Source: Rana temporaria
Lineage: Eukaryota > Chordata > Amphibia > Anura > Ranidae
Assembly (NCBI RefSeq): GCF_905171775.1
Contig: NC_053491.1
Location: 112,199,682 to 112,263,681 of the forward strand
DNA: 64,000 bases
Direction: 5' to 3'
Shown in pieces: positions 46,629 through 56,233 of this stretch (positions are counted from its first letter, which is position 1; each line of letters opens with the position of its first letter). The position numbers and the translations under genes are program-made. Below the pieces are notes generated by a model that saw only the letters and a program-made list of their open reading frames with translations, made no database searches and was not told the DNA's origin.

Positions 46629-47064
46629 TTCTAAACATATATTTTTTATACTTTTGTTCAAAATTAAAGTTATTATTTATTTTGGTTTTCAATAACCCAG
46701 AATAATTTTTGTTTAATTTTTTTTGGATATTTTTTCATATATTTTTTTTTTGGTTTTAAAAATTTTTTGTTTTTTTTAAAGACATTTCTTTACATTTAGA
46801 AATGTTTGGGTATTGTTTTTCTACAAAACATTTATTTGCTTTGTATTTGTTTGTGTATAAATTTTTATAAAAAATTTTACCACAACAAAAAATGTTGTTA
46901 TTTTTTAAAGAAAATTAGTTCACTTATTTCTTTTGGTGAGATTTCTTGTTCGTTTTGTGATCTGAAACTGTAAACATTTACAAACCAAAAAATATCAAAA
47001 CCAAACAGAAATATAAAAAAAGAACAGCAGTCAGTCATGGATGGTGTGCTTTCACACTGGAACA
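46133..47064. other. AT-rich non-coding spacer in the Harbinger
   Basis: No gene is supported. A (TA)n tract lies at 46577-46624 and T-rich runs follow. AATAAA on the minus strand near 46829-46834 could serve the Myb-like gene but is distant. Confidence 0.5.
46577..46624. repeat. (TA)n microsatellite
   Basis: About 24 TA dinucleotides. Confidence 0.95.
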
Positions 47065-47317
47065 CGCCAAAATTTCTAAATGCACACATTCAGTGAAAAA
47101 TCGCCAAATGTCATTGGTTAAACAGACAAATGGCCACATGTGCTATCTGACATCATGGGTGATCAATGTCTGTGTTTTGTGGGAGCAAACCCTTCTTCCT
47201 CTCAACTACTTGAGGATCGAGGAGGGGTTTGTACCCACAAAGCACAGACAATAGATATTCTGTGATGGCAGATAGCACATATTGGCACACTGTGCATGCA
47301 TTTAGAAATTTTGGCGT
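47065..47317. repeat. Long inverted repeat between convergent genes
   Basis: GCCAAAATTTCTAAATGC at 47066 is matched by GCATTTAGAAATTTTGGC ending at 47315. Inner arms (TGTGCTATCTGACATCA, GTCTGTGTTTTGTGGG) also pair across a centre near 47215. It lies downstream of both the nuclease and Myb genes. It could be a nested MITE; no clear target duplication was seen. Confidence 0.8.
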
Positions 47318-47385
47318 ATTATAAAGTAGTAAAATTAAAAATTGTTTTGTGGGCGGGGGATGGGCGGGGGATGGGCTTTTGTGTT

Positions 47386-49137
47386 TCAGTCTTTGACACG
47401 GCCCATCATGTCAATGATATTTTTGTAATTCTGTTCGATGACTAGCATCCTTTGGCGCATGTTGTCCATTTCCGTGCTGCACTCTGAAATGACATTTCGC
47501 ACATTCTGCTCCATGACTAGCATCCTTTCCCGCATATTGTCCATTTCCGTGCTGCACTCCATTACTTGCTGTACAATTATTGAAGCACTTGCACGTGAAA
47601 AATGTGCTACACCATCTTCATCCCCTAAAAAGAAACAAATTTGCATTCAAAATATGTAAAGAGTTTCCGGCCTATCTGCATATGTTTGGCCCTATTAATG
47701 TTGGGGTGACACTGACCTGATGGCCTGATAATTTCCACATCCCCAATTTCTTCATCTTCTATCACTCCTCCTTCTTCCACCACCTCAGCCTCATCCTCCA
47801 CGACTCCTCCTTCTTCCACCACCTCCCCCTCATCCTCCACGACTCCTCCATCTTCTTCCAGAACTCCTTCTTTATCCATCACTACCCCTTCAAAATCACG
47901 CAATTCTGCTTCGTCCAGTTCCGCCTCATCTTCACCGAATTCTAAATCCAGAGTTAAGTCTTCCTCCTCTCTTCCTTCCACATCCTCCTCTCTTCCTTCC
48001 ACATCCTCCTCTCTTCCTTCCACATCCTCCTCTCTTCCTTCCACATCCTCCTCTCTTCCTTCCACAGCCTCCTCCTCCTCAACATGTGGAGGTGTTTGAT
48101 TTTGTGGGTGTCTGGCCCTCTCTGCCTCCTCCAATTGCTGGCGTCTTCTTTCCCCTATAAGAAATAAGATAAAACAAAAGGTATACTCATCAGCACACTG
48201 ATATTGGATATCATAAATCACACACATTGCATAGGCGATACATTTATGATGATTTTTGTTTGTTTATTCTTTCTGCAATCCTCCATTTTTGGCGTAGTTC
48301 TAGGCCAAGCTCTGATCCTGCCCCTTTTTTGCAAAGAAGTGACACAAATGGATGTCCCCCCAAAACATTAATTCTCGTCGACCCTCCAAATAAATATCCT
48401 TTGATTGTTGAGACACAGGTGCTTTGCATTTCCAGATGTTAAAACATCAGCTTTATTTGCATTTTGGAGAATGAATCTTGTTTGCCTGTCACATTCACTC
48501 AATTTAATTTATGTGATTTTGCTATTCAACAATGTTTGAAAACAAAGTTTGTGGCCAGTCAGCCATGTCCAGGTGTGTTGTTCCTGGACTCACCTCGCTT
48601 TTTTGCAAAACAATGTCATATTACGCGTGTTTACTATTTCACAAAATTTGGTAAAGGTTGTTATTTTACATAAACACAATACAGTATCTACACGTGTTCA
48701 AAAGTACAAGCAGGCCAAGGAGGCAGATGTGAAAAACTACATGTCAACACATTCTTGCAGACATTCCCCCCCCCCTTAAATAATATGGACTTACTTTTCC
48801 GCAGAATTTTGAGGATCTTCTTCATGTGATGTGGCTCCCTCAATTTTAAATCAGACCAACGCTTCCGGAGTTGCTCCTTGGACCTGGTGACACCAAACAT
48901 TCTCCTCATTCTCCTTGCCACCTTGTCCATTATGTGTGACTTTCTACGGTTTGGTGTTTTGTAGGGCCCACATTCACCATCATAATCCTTCCTCCTCATG
49001 ATGTAAACCAACTCCACCATTTCTTCAAACGCCATATTAGTGGCTTTATATCTTTTAGGCCTGGATCGGGACGGTCCTGCCTCTGTCCCTTCACTTGCGC
49101 CATGAGAGCTCCGTGCCCGCTCGTGTGACATCGCCAT
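47386..49137 (-). CDS. Harbinger Myb/SANT-like DNA-binding protein
   Basis: Three exons read on the minus strand: 49137-48795, 48154-47717 and 47624-47386. Junctions are GGAAAA|GTAAGT, CTTATAG|GGGAAAG, CATCAG|GTCAGT and TTTTTAG|GGGATG, all keeping one frame, for 339 residues. Residues about 28-114 form a trihelix/Myb-SANT-like domain of the NAIF1/Myb_DNA-bind_5 type (MAFEEMVELVYIM, SHIMDKVARRM, KEQLRKRWSDLK). Exon 2 is highly acidic, with five VEGREED heptads and D/E-rich sequence to about residue 260. Exon 3 has a coiled-coil-like pair of 24-residue repeats (ECSTEMDNMRERMLVMEQN and ECSTEMDNMRQRMLVIEQN). By analogy with known Harbinger Myb-like partners it likely binds transposon ends and helps nuclear import of the nuclease; that is inference. 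It is divergent from the MADF gene and convergent with the nuclease. Confidence 0.88.
47966..48075 (-). repeat. Coding 21-bp repeat (VEGREED)
   Basis: Five tandem 21-bp units (plus strand CTTCCACATCCTCCTCTCTT) encode the heptad VEGREED in the Myb-like protein. Copy number is likely to vary among element copies. Confidence 0.9.
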
Positions 49138-49460
49138 CTTTCCTTCCCACAGAGATTAGGGGCGTGGAAACGAGGAAATGTCCCGTCAGGGGCGGAGATG
49201 AGGGCGGGGATTCTTGCATATGCGGAGTGTCGCGAATGACAACAACGTATTGACGTAGGTTACACGGAGAATATTCGCGCGATTCCAGAACCTACACAGT
49301 TAACGCCAGATTTACTTTTTCAATTGATTAGGGGCATGGCAAAGGTGACGAGGGCGGCGTTTCATACATACGCGGAGTGGATAAAAGGCGCTTGACGTGA
49401 TTACGTAGGTTACGTGTTAATTCATCGAGCGTAACAAACGAGGATTTGGAGAGAGGCAGG
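49138..49460. promoter_or_regulatory. Bidirectional promoter with a duplicated module
   Basis: Between the divergent Myb and MADF genes two similar modules lie about 175 bp apart. Each has GATTAGGGGC, GAGGGCGG, a GCGGAGTG and GACGTAGGTTAC/TTACGTAGGTTACG-like sequence (49154-49255 and 49328-49413). GC boxes (GGGGCGG, GGGCGGGG) favour Sp1-type initiation. ATAAAAGG at 49381-49388 is a likely TATA box for the + strand, and a leader exon ends GGCAG|GTAAGA at 49459. Confidence 0.6.
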
Positions 49461-50039
49461 TAAGAAATTTAAACATGGGATCAGCAGCGGGCTATCAAAT
49501 GTAGAGCCATGGGATGGGGGTTTGGTCTGTTGGTTGCACAGTTTTATTAAGCTATTATGTCTCTTGGATACCAGAATGTGATTTTCGTACCCAAATGCTT
49601 TTGTAGACATCACAAAATAGAGATGTGAAAAATGCTGTGACTCATTAGCAATTATGTAGGGTGTATTCAGATCAGGCCAAGTATTGTTCTGTGTTGGTTG
49701 GACAGAGGTCATTAGGAAGTTTCTTTCAGGTAATCAATGCTGAGGGGCAGGATATCTACACATGCAATAGTGCCTTGATGAATGCTGTCATTTGTAATAA
49801 TTGTGTATGGTTGTACATTTCTATTATTTCCTGCAATGTAACCAAAGGGGCGGCATGTTTTTAAAAAATGTTAGCTACAACCAACCAATGGGGCAGAGCT
49901 GGCCAGTATTTTGGAAACAAGAGACACTGTGTTTGTATTTCTATATAGGTCCTACTTTTTTAACAACATATTCTATCAATGTAAATGCTGAGCATTTTTT
50001 AAATCGTGTTTTTGGTTTCTTGTTATTTTTGGAATCTAG
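49461..50039 (+). other. Probable 5' UTR intron of the MADF gene
   Basis: It begins GTAAGA at 49460 and a plausible acceptor GGAATCTAG ends at 50039, 29 bp before the ATG at 50069. No coding sequence is seen within it. Confidence 0.5.
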
Positions 50040-50068
50040 AATAAAATTCGAAAAATCAAGATTTACAA

Positions 50069-51318
50069 ATGGATCTCCTGCAGACCCAAGAGATTATCCA
50101 GCACTTGCTGGATAAATTTAGGGAAATGCCCATCCTGTGGGATTCAAAGCAGCCCACCTACCACAACAAGGACGTACGAGCGGCAGCACTTGAACAGCTA
50201 GCAGCATACATGAGAACATGGGTGCCAGAATGCAGTGCCAACATGGTGAAGGATAAACTTGCCAACCTCAGGGGCACATATAGGAGAGCATACAAAGCTC
50301 ACCAAAAGCAGCTAAGATCTGGAGCAGCAGCAAGACCACCAAAGGAACCCAAGCTGTGGTATTACAGCCAGATGTCATTTTTGCGGGATCAACTGGAAGG
50401 CAGGCCATCTATGTCAAGTCTGAATCCCAACCTTCCCTCCACGCTACCTCCCAGCGGGACTTCCCCAGATCACCACAGCCCTGCAGAGTCGGATGAAGAG
50501 GGCCTGGCTGACAGAGAGGCAGATCTGCGCCTCTACGATGATGAGGTATAGTATTTTCATAACTATTTATGGAATAATATTAATTATTGTTTGATTCTTG
50601 ACTTGATATTGGTTAATAAAATACAAGCTGGGAAGCAAAAATCAAAAGTCGTGGGCAAACAAATAGGTGTCAGGGATGACAACTGCAGGGGTCAGAGGGT
50701 GAGTCTGTTTTCAAGTTTAAATTCACGGCAAAAACTAAGATTCAAGCATGAAAATGTGAGTGATTATATTTAGAAATATATTACAACATGTCCCTTTTTT
50801 TTACACAGGAAGAAGAGACCAGCCAGGAGGTGGCAGATCCTCTCCTCACTGACAGCCAGGCCGAAGGGGTCAGTGGCAGCCAGGAGGAGGCCGGGCCCAG
50901 AGGCGTTGAGCAGCTCCCCAGGACAACCACCACCAGCCAGGCTCCTCCCCTTTATATTAGGCCACCAGGCCGTAAGAAGAAATTGGGGGCAGTGGAGGAA
51001 GCCAGCCTCCAAATGATTAAGGAGGCGAGTGCCATCATGAGGGCCCCCCTCAACCCCACTGAGGCCTACAGTGCCTCCCTGGCACATGATCTAAATAAAG
51101 GCACGGAGGAGCAGAGGCAACTGGCAAAGGGTGTGATCAACGAGGCCCTTTGGTGGATGCAGAGGGAGCTGCTGACCCCAGACACTGGGCTATGTGACCC
51201 GGCCCGGCTTGCTCAACACCATCCTCCTGCTGCCACATCATCCCCACCTGCAAGGGCCCAGGGAAGACCCGCTGTAAGGCAGCCTGGAAGGAAGGTTGCA
51301 AGGAAGAGGAGACGTTGA
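50069..51318 (+). CDS. Harbinger MADF-domain protein
   Basis: Two coding exons, 50069-50545 and 50809-51318, join in phase 0 (GATGAG|GTATAG, TTACACAG|GAAGAA) for 328 residues. Residues about 7-112 match the MADF (Myb/SANT-like in Adf-1) pattern: IIQHLLDKFREMPILWD, a tyrosine in PTYHNKDVR, VKDKLANLRGTYRRAY, and WYYSQMSFLRDQL. The middle is acidic and Ser/Pro-rich; residues about 230-285 are helical (YSASLAHDLNKGTEEQRQLA, INEALWWMQREL). The C terminus is very basic (GRKVARKRRR), probably a nuclear localisation signal. MADF proteins bind DNA, and MADF genes are known partners in PIF-like transposons of insects. Its role as a second accessory factor here is inferred. The start is chosen as the first ATG after the inferred acceptor. 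Confidence 0.88.
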
Positions 51319-52146
51319 TGCCCTGCCTTCCATTTGATCCCCCACAAATGGCATCTTGTTTGGACTACCACAGCTTGGGTTCCTTTGGTTATGTGCTGCT
51401 GCTTCAGATTTTAGTTTGTGTGCCTCCTGAGGTTGGCTAGTTTAGCCTTCACCATGTTTGACAATGCAAGTTTGCATGTATTTTGCTAGCTGTTCAAGTG
51501 CTGCCATTCTGTTTTTGTTCCTTTTTATCATTTGCTAAAATAAAAGCCTTTTTGTTGATTTTAAAAACGTGCCTATTGTTTGTAATACTGTGGGTATTAT
51601 TTTAGGCATCAAACATTACAAACAAATAAAATGTTTAATCTAAAATATTCACTAACTCATGTGGGGGGGGGCATTTGGTGTGCCAACATGGTAGACAATT
51701 TAAACAACCTTCAAAATAATCCAGTTAAATATCCAAACAAAAGCAAAATCAAAAAATTTCCTATAAAAAAATTCTAAATGGTGACATAACTATAAACACA
51801 TAAATAAAGTGGGAAAGATAAACATTAAACATTAAAAGCCAAAAATTATACATGTGGAGGACCACTAAAAATATGATACGTCGGGCCAATAAAAGATTGC
51901 TAAAATATTACTACATCACAGCTAACAAATGTCACTTTTCAGTATGGAACAACTCAGTTGAAATAACATGAGCTAAATAACTGATTATTTATAGCAAGAG
52001 AAGAATGAATAAAACGACGGCATCAAGCGTTGTTTATTGTGTGGTTTGCTTCAGTGTTCTATTGCTAGAATTAATCTTTCTATTGACGAATGTGCCATAT
52101 CCCAAACAAACGTGAGTTTTACCTGAACGAGCGCTCCCGTGGCCTC
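51319..52146. other. 3' non-coding part of the Harbinger
   Basis: AATAAA at 51539-51544, 221 bp after the MADF stop, is a likely polyadenylation signal. The remainder is AT-rich with no gene seen. Confidence 0.6.
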
Positions 52147-52398
52147 ATTTAGTCTGAGCATGCGCGGGGTTTTTGTACGTTGGTTTTGTGTACTCACCAC
52201 CAAACATGTCCGTTCGGACAGGATTTGAGCGGACGGTTTTAAAACAAGTTTGCAAATAAATGTCTGCTGAAAAACGGCCCGGCGGGCAAATGTACGGTGA
52301 AAATCTGTACGCTCGTAACTACACACGACCAAACATGTCTGCTGAAACTGGTCCGCGGGCCAGTTTCAGCAGACATGTTTGGTCGTGAGTATGGGGCC
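52147..52398. repeat. Right subterminal region and TIR of the Harbinger
   Basis: Sequence from TCTGAGCATGCGCGGGG to the end includes a roughly 61-bp perfect-looking palindrome (about 52326-52386) centred on GGTCCGCGGGCC, so the TIR sequence ACGACCAAACATGTCTGC occurs twice in opposite orientation. The TIR ends GGTCGTGAGTATGGGGCC and is followed by TAA. This block is shared with the MITEs at 32068 and 52931. Confidence 0.85.
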
Positions 52399-52401
52399 TA
52401 A

Positions 52402-52930
52402 CACGCACGTTTTACCCTGAAAATAGAGGTAAACTCTGCCTACGTGTTATACGTCGATATCTGGTTTTTTTTTTACCTACAGGTGACGGGAATCGGGACG
52501 TCCGCCCCGAGTGCCAACTATTGAGAGGGTGTCAGGCCGGCCGCCCCACCTCTCCTCCTCTCCTGGCCGTGGCACAGCGCTGGCAGTAAACTAAAGTTCA
52601 GAAAACAATACTGCCATATACCGTCATATACCGCTCCTCCTGTGTAACTCTCAATGTAAGCCTCTGAATCCCTTAATCAACACTGCTCGTTGTGGCTGTT
52701 CTACTCCTCCCGCTCTGCCTCCTCCTTGTGTGTAACTTTTGATTGGAGGAGGAGAGCGGTCATGTGACGTCAATGAAAGAGAGGAGAGCAGTCACATGAC
52801 CAGGTCCATGAGAGAGAGCCGCGTCAATGGAGGTATTCTGAAGCTTTGCTTTACAATGAGAGTTACACAGAATAAGTGGTGTATGAGAAGGGGCTGATAG
52901 ACTGACAGTGTGAAGTTTTCTTAGCTTTAA
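52402..52930. other. Interior of the 42603-53933 foldback element
   Basis: Non-coding sequence continues the host element after the Harbinger. Repeated GTCATGTGACGTCAATG-like and GTGTAACT motifs are present. No gene is supported. Confidence 0.5.
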
Positions 52931-53396
52931 GGCCGGGTACTAACGAGCAAACATGTACGATGAAGCCGGTCCATCGGACCGTTTTCACCGTACATGTCTG
53001 CCCGAGGGCTTCTGTACGATGGCTGTACTAACCATCGTACAGAAGTCCGCGCGTAAACAATACGCGGGGCGTGGCCGCGTCGTCGCCGCAACGATGACGC
53101 GGCGATGACACGGCGACGTGGGCGGGCCTGCCATTTAAATGCTTCCATGCATGCGTCAAACTCATTCGACGCATGCGAGGGACGGCGGGCGCTCGGACAT
53201 GTACGGTAGGTCTGTACTGACGACCGTACATGTCCGAGCGGGCAGGATTCCAGCGGATGGTTTTAAAACACGTCCAGAAATATTTGTCTGCTGGGAAAAG
53301 GCCCGGCGGGCAAATGTTTGCTGGAAATCTGCCCGCTCGCGCCTACACACGACCAAACATGTATGCTGAAACATGTTTGGTCGTGTGTACGGAGCC
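52931..53396. mobile_element. Harbinger MITE related to the autonomous copy
   Basis: Ends GGCCGGGTACTAACGAGC and GGTCGTGTGTACGGAGCC are inverted, flanked by TAA/TTA. Its right part (AAACACGTCCAG, GGCCCGGCGGGCAAATGTTT, CACACGACCAAACATGT) follows the same order as the right end of the full-length Harbinger. It is also close to 32068-32547 in opposite orientation, for example around CGTACATGTCCGAGCGGGC. Confidence 0.85.
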
Positions 53397-53504
53397 TTAG
53401 AGTATGCTGGCAGCGCTGTCCCTGTCCCAGTGCTGGGAGTTCAGGGAGGGGGGTCTTTATAATGGAGGCTGTGTTGTTGTACAGGGGGCTGTGTTGTTGT
53501 ACAG

Positions 53505-53862
53505 GGGTGTACTATGCAGGGGGTCCGTGTTCTATGCAGAGGGTCCATGTTCTATGCAGGGGGTCCGTGTTCTATGCAGGGGGTCCGTGTACTATGCAGG
53601 GGGTCCGTGTTCTATGCAGGGGGTCCGTGTTCTATGCAGGGGGTCCGTGTACTATGCAGGGGGTCTGTGTACTATGCAAAGGGTCCGTGTTCTATGCAGG
53701 GGGTCCGTGTTCTATGCAGGGGGTCTGTGTACTATGCAGGGGGTCCATGTTCTATGTAGGGGGTCTGTGTACTATGCAGGGGGTCTGTGTACTATGCAGG
53801 GGTCCGTGTTCTATGCAGGGGGTCCGTGTTCTATGCAGGGGGTCCGTGTATTATGCCGGGGG
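53505..53862. repeat. 20-bp minisatellite, about 18 copies
   Basis: The unit is CTATGCAGGGGGTCCGTGTT with tt/ta and cc/ct variants. It lies in the interior of the 42603-53933 element. Frames across it give only repetitive Cys/Gly-rich peptide. Confidence 0.95.
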
Positions 53863-54458
53863 GGGTGTAAAGTTTTTTCCTGAAACTTCCCTCTTAAAGT
53901 TAAGGTGGATGTTATACGCCAATAAATACGGTATTTCAGTTATCTTGCAAACCTGGCCTGTTAGTGGGTCCTGAGGACAGGAGTTGAGAACCCCTATGAT
54001 AAAGAAATTAATTAATAAATTAATTTAAACCGCGCTCTCTGTGTTATATCAATTAATTATTGATTTCCATATACTAACCCATATAAACACCACTATCTCA
54101 TACAGTATAGTGCAGCATGCTCTGATCATGCTGACGAAACGCGTAGGTTACCTTGAGCTTGATACATCACTTGCAACGCAGCTGGAGTGCACAAAGCGTT
54201 CTCCAACACAAGTTTATATTGCATACTGATATATTGGCATTTTAAAATTCTTAAATAAATCGTGACGAACTTCGCTATGGGAGTCTATCTCTTCTTTTCA
54301 TTAATCCACTGATGTCTGGAGGTCTGACAGCACAATTTGAGATCCTGAGAATTCCCTTCATTGGTCTGATCCCTCTGTGCTTTTGACTTCCTGTAATGGG
54401 TGTCATAAAGTTCTGGTGAGTAGGATGTTTGGCAGGTGTTGGTGGTGGAAGATACACA

Positions 54459-55143
54459 GGGCCTGATCCACAAAAGGGATACGCCGGCGTATCTACTGAT
54501 ACGCCGTCGTATCCCTGTTTCTATCTATGGAACTGATCCACAGAATCATAGGCAGAAGATCCGACATGTGTAAGGGACTTACACTGTCGGATCTTAGGAT
54601 GCAGTACCGCGGCCGCCGCTGGGGGCATTTCTCGTCGAAATCCAGCGACGGGTATGCAAATTAGCACTTACGGAGATCCACTAAGCTTTTTTGCTTCGTT
54701 TTTTCTCCGTAAGTATTAGTTTGCCGTCGCAAAATTAGGGCTGCTTTTACAAAGTGTAAACTGTTTACACCTTGTAAAAGTATACCCTTCTATCCCACGT
54801 CGCTGTAATTTTTTTTTTAAAAAAAAAAAATTCCCGCCGCAACGCTTTTTTTTTTTTACGCCCGTCGCAATTCTTAAAACCCGGCGCAACATAAATCCGC
54901 GCAAAGCACGTCGGGAAAATAACATCGGGAGCATGCGCAGTACGTCCGGCGCGGGAGCGCGCCTAATTTAAATGGGACTCGCCCCATTAGATTAGGCACG
55001 CCTTGCGCCGGACGGATTTAAGTTACACCGCTGAAAATTTCTAGGTAAGTGCTTTGTGGATCAGGCACTTAGGTAGAGATTTTGCGGCGGTGTAACTTAA
55101 ATGGCAAAAGTTAAGTTACGGACGGTTTTTGTGGATCAGGCCC
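54459..55143. mobile_element. Foldback MITE (GGGCCTGATCCACAAA family)
   Basis: Ends GGGCCTGATCCACAAAAG and TTTTGTGGATCAGGCCC are inverted, with ACA on both sides (54456-54458, 55144-55146). The interior TACGCCGGCGTATC matches 16397-17128. It lies inside the outermost inverted-repeat element. Confidence 0.8.
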
Positions 55144-55427
55144 ACAGTCACTAATAACTGTTTACCAGGATTAGGAAGATTTATATACACATTGTTATTT
55201 GGACATTAGTTTTCCATTCTGTTTTTGTTCAACTTTCACTACTATGGACACTTTATATGCACTTGGTTAATAGTTTTTTTTGGAAAATGCACTTATAATC
55301 ATGCACTTGAACTTTACTGTATGAGATAGTGGTGTTTATATGGTTTAGTATATTGAAATCAATAATTAATTAATATAACACAGAGAGCGCGGTTTAAATT
55401 AATGTATTAATTAATTTCTTTATCACA

Positions 55428-56233
55428 TATGTTATTGAAGACGCAATTTTCACAAACAGACCTTATTTATTAAAGTGGCTGAAATAAGAACTAACCTACT
55501 GTATAAAAACTTCAGGGGATAAGGAGATATACAATTAATTGCTATGGGTTGCCCTGCTCTTTTGTCACCTGCCAAGTAAGTGCCCCATATATGCCATGTA
55601 TCCTGGGCCTCTTAGAGGATTTTTTACATGAGCTTCTAGTCTGGCAGAAAAGCTGACCATTGTCTGTAATAGCTATGTCTATGGTGGGGGAAGATCTCCC
55701 TCAAGAGGTCCAAGACTGTACTAAGAAATACGATATGAAAATATCTACACAACCACAGGGTGGTAATGTGGGTGTATTGGCAATAAGCTGTGCCATGTTC
55801 TAAAATCTAATATAAAGGATTGGTTTGCAAGAGAGTATGGACTTTTTAGGCACAAATAATACAAAATGTGTTTAAAAATGAAAAAAAAATGTATTTAATA
55901 ACAAAAAACATAAAAGGGTCTTACATTTTTTTAAATAAATACACAATTTGCATAATGATCACCAAGCTACGGACTGTTGCTTGTCATGGGCCAGGTAACC
56001 CCAGTATGACATAGTTGTAACTGTAGAATTTCAGGGGATGCCGAAACTCAGGCTAGCTTTAAAGCTTGACATGTTTTCTTATTATACACTTCTTCAGGAG
56101 ATTTGGTACAAATTAAAAAACTAATTAATAGGATAGGAGGGGGGGGAGCAGCACAGCATCAGGCACTACAGCAAATGTGAGGGACATACATCACATATAA
56201 AAGGAGACCCAAGAAACAGGCAAATCAGATGCC
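55428..56233. other. No recognised feature
   Basis: No gene or clear repeat is supported. Confidence 0.4.

Larger units (their letters stand above)
42625..52398 (+). mobile_element. Structurally complete PIF/Harbinger transposon with three genes
   Basis: The element is 9774 bp with a perfect TAA target duplication at 42622-42624 and 52399-52401. Its terminal inverted repeats of about 26 bp have three mismatches (left starts GGCCGAGTACTCACGACC, right complement starts GGCCCCATACTCACGACC). It encodes a DDE nuclease (+), a Myb/SANT-like protein (-) and a MADF protein (+), each with open exons and standard GT-AG junctions by inspection. In characterised Harbinger elements the nuclease and a Myb-like partner are both needed for transposition. 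Whether this copy is active cannot be judged from one sequence, but I see no stop or frameshift in any of the three genes. Confidence 0.93.
42603..53933. mobile_element. Foldback element (TACCGTATTTATCGGCG ends) hosting the Harbinger
   Basis: The left end TACCGTATTTATCGGCGTA continues, after the Harbinger and one TAA copy, as TAACACGCACGTTTTACC at 52399. The right end is GTTATACGCCAATAAATACG at 53911-53930. The continuity of GGCGTA-TAA-CACGCACG reconstructs the empty Harbinger target. It contains the MITE 52931-53396 and the 20-bp minisatellite at 53505-53862. Confidence 0.75.
42483..53996. mobile_element. hAT MITE split by later insertions
   Basis: The left arm begins CAGTGGTTCTCAACTCCTGT and the right arm ends ACAGGAGTTGAGAACCCCTA. 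Perfect 8-bp TGATAAAG duplications (42475-42482 and 53997-54004) are now 11.5 kb apart. The arms, about 120 bp (left) and 65 bp (right), pair well (CCCACTAACAGGCCA). Everything between is younger insertion. Confidence 0.85.
42470..55427. mobile_element. Outermost inverted-repeat element of the Harbinger nest
   Basis: The right end (about 55325-55427) reads CACAGAGAGCGCGGTTTAAA, then ATTAATTAATTTCTTTATCA, then CATAT. Its complement is found at 54000-54110 and, before the hAT insertion, at 42470-42482 (ATATGTGATAAAG). So the hAT element landed 13 bp into the left arm. The core includes CTGACGAAACGCGTAGG at about 54131-54147 and an AATAAA-rich stretch near 54250. The MITE at 54459-55143 is also inside. 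No coding region. Confidence 0.65.

Noticed and set aside
47625..48227. Single-exon acidic protein starting at 48227 on the minus strand
   Set aside because: The first residues before GERRRQQLEE are intron sequence. The acceptor TTATAG at 48155-48160 and phase agreement with exon 1 support a spliced gene from 49137.
53318..53974. Cys-rich frames over 53.4-53.9 kb
   Set aside because: They come from the 20-bp minisatellite read in three frames. No protein family is recognised.
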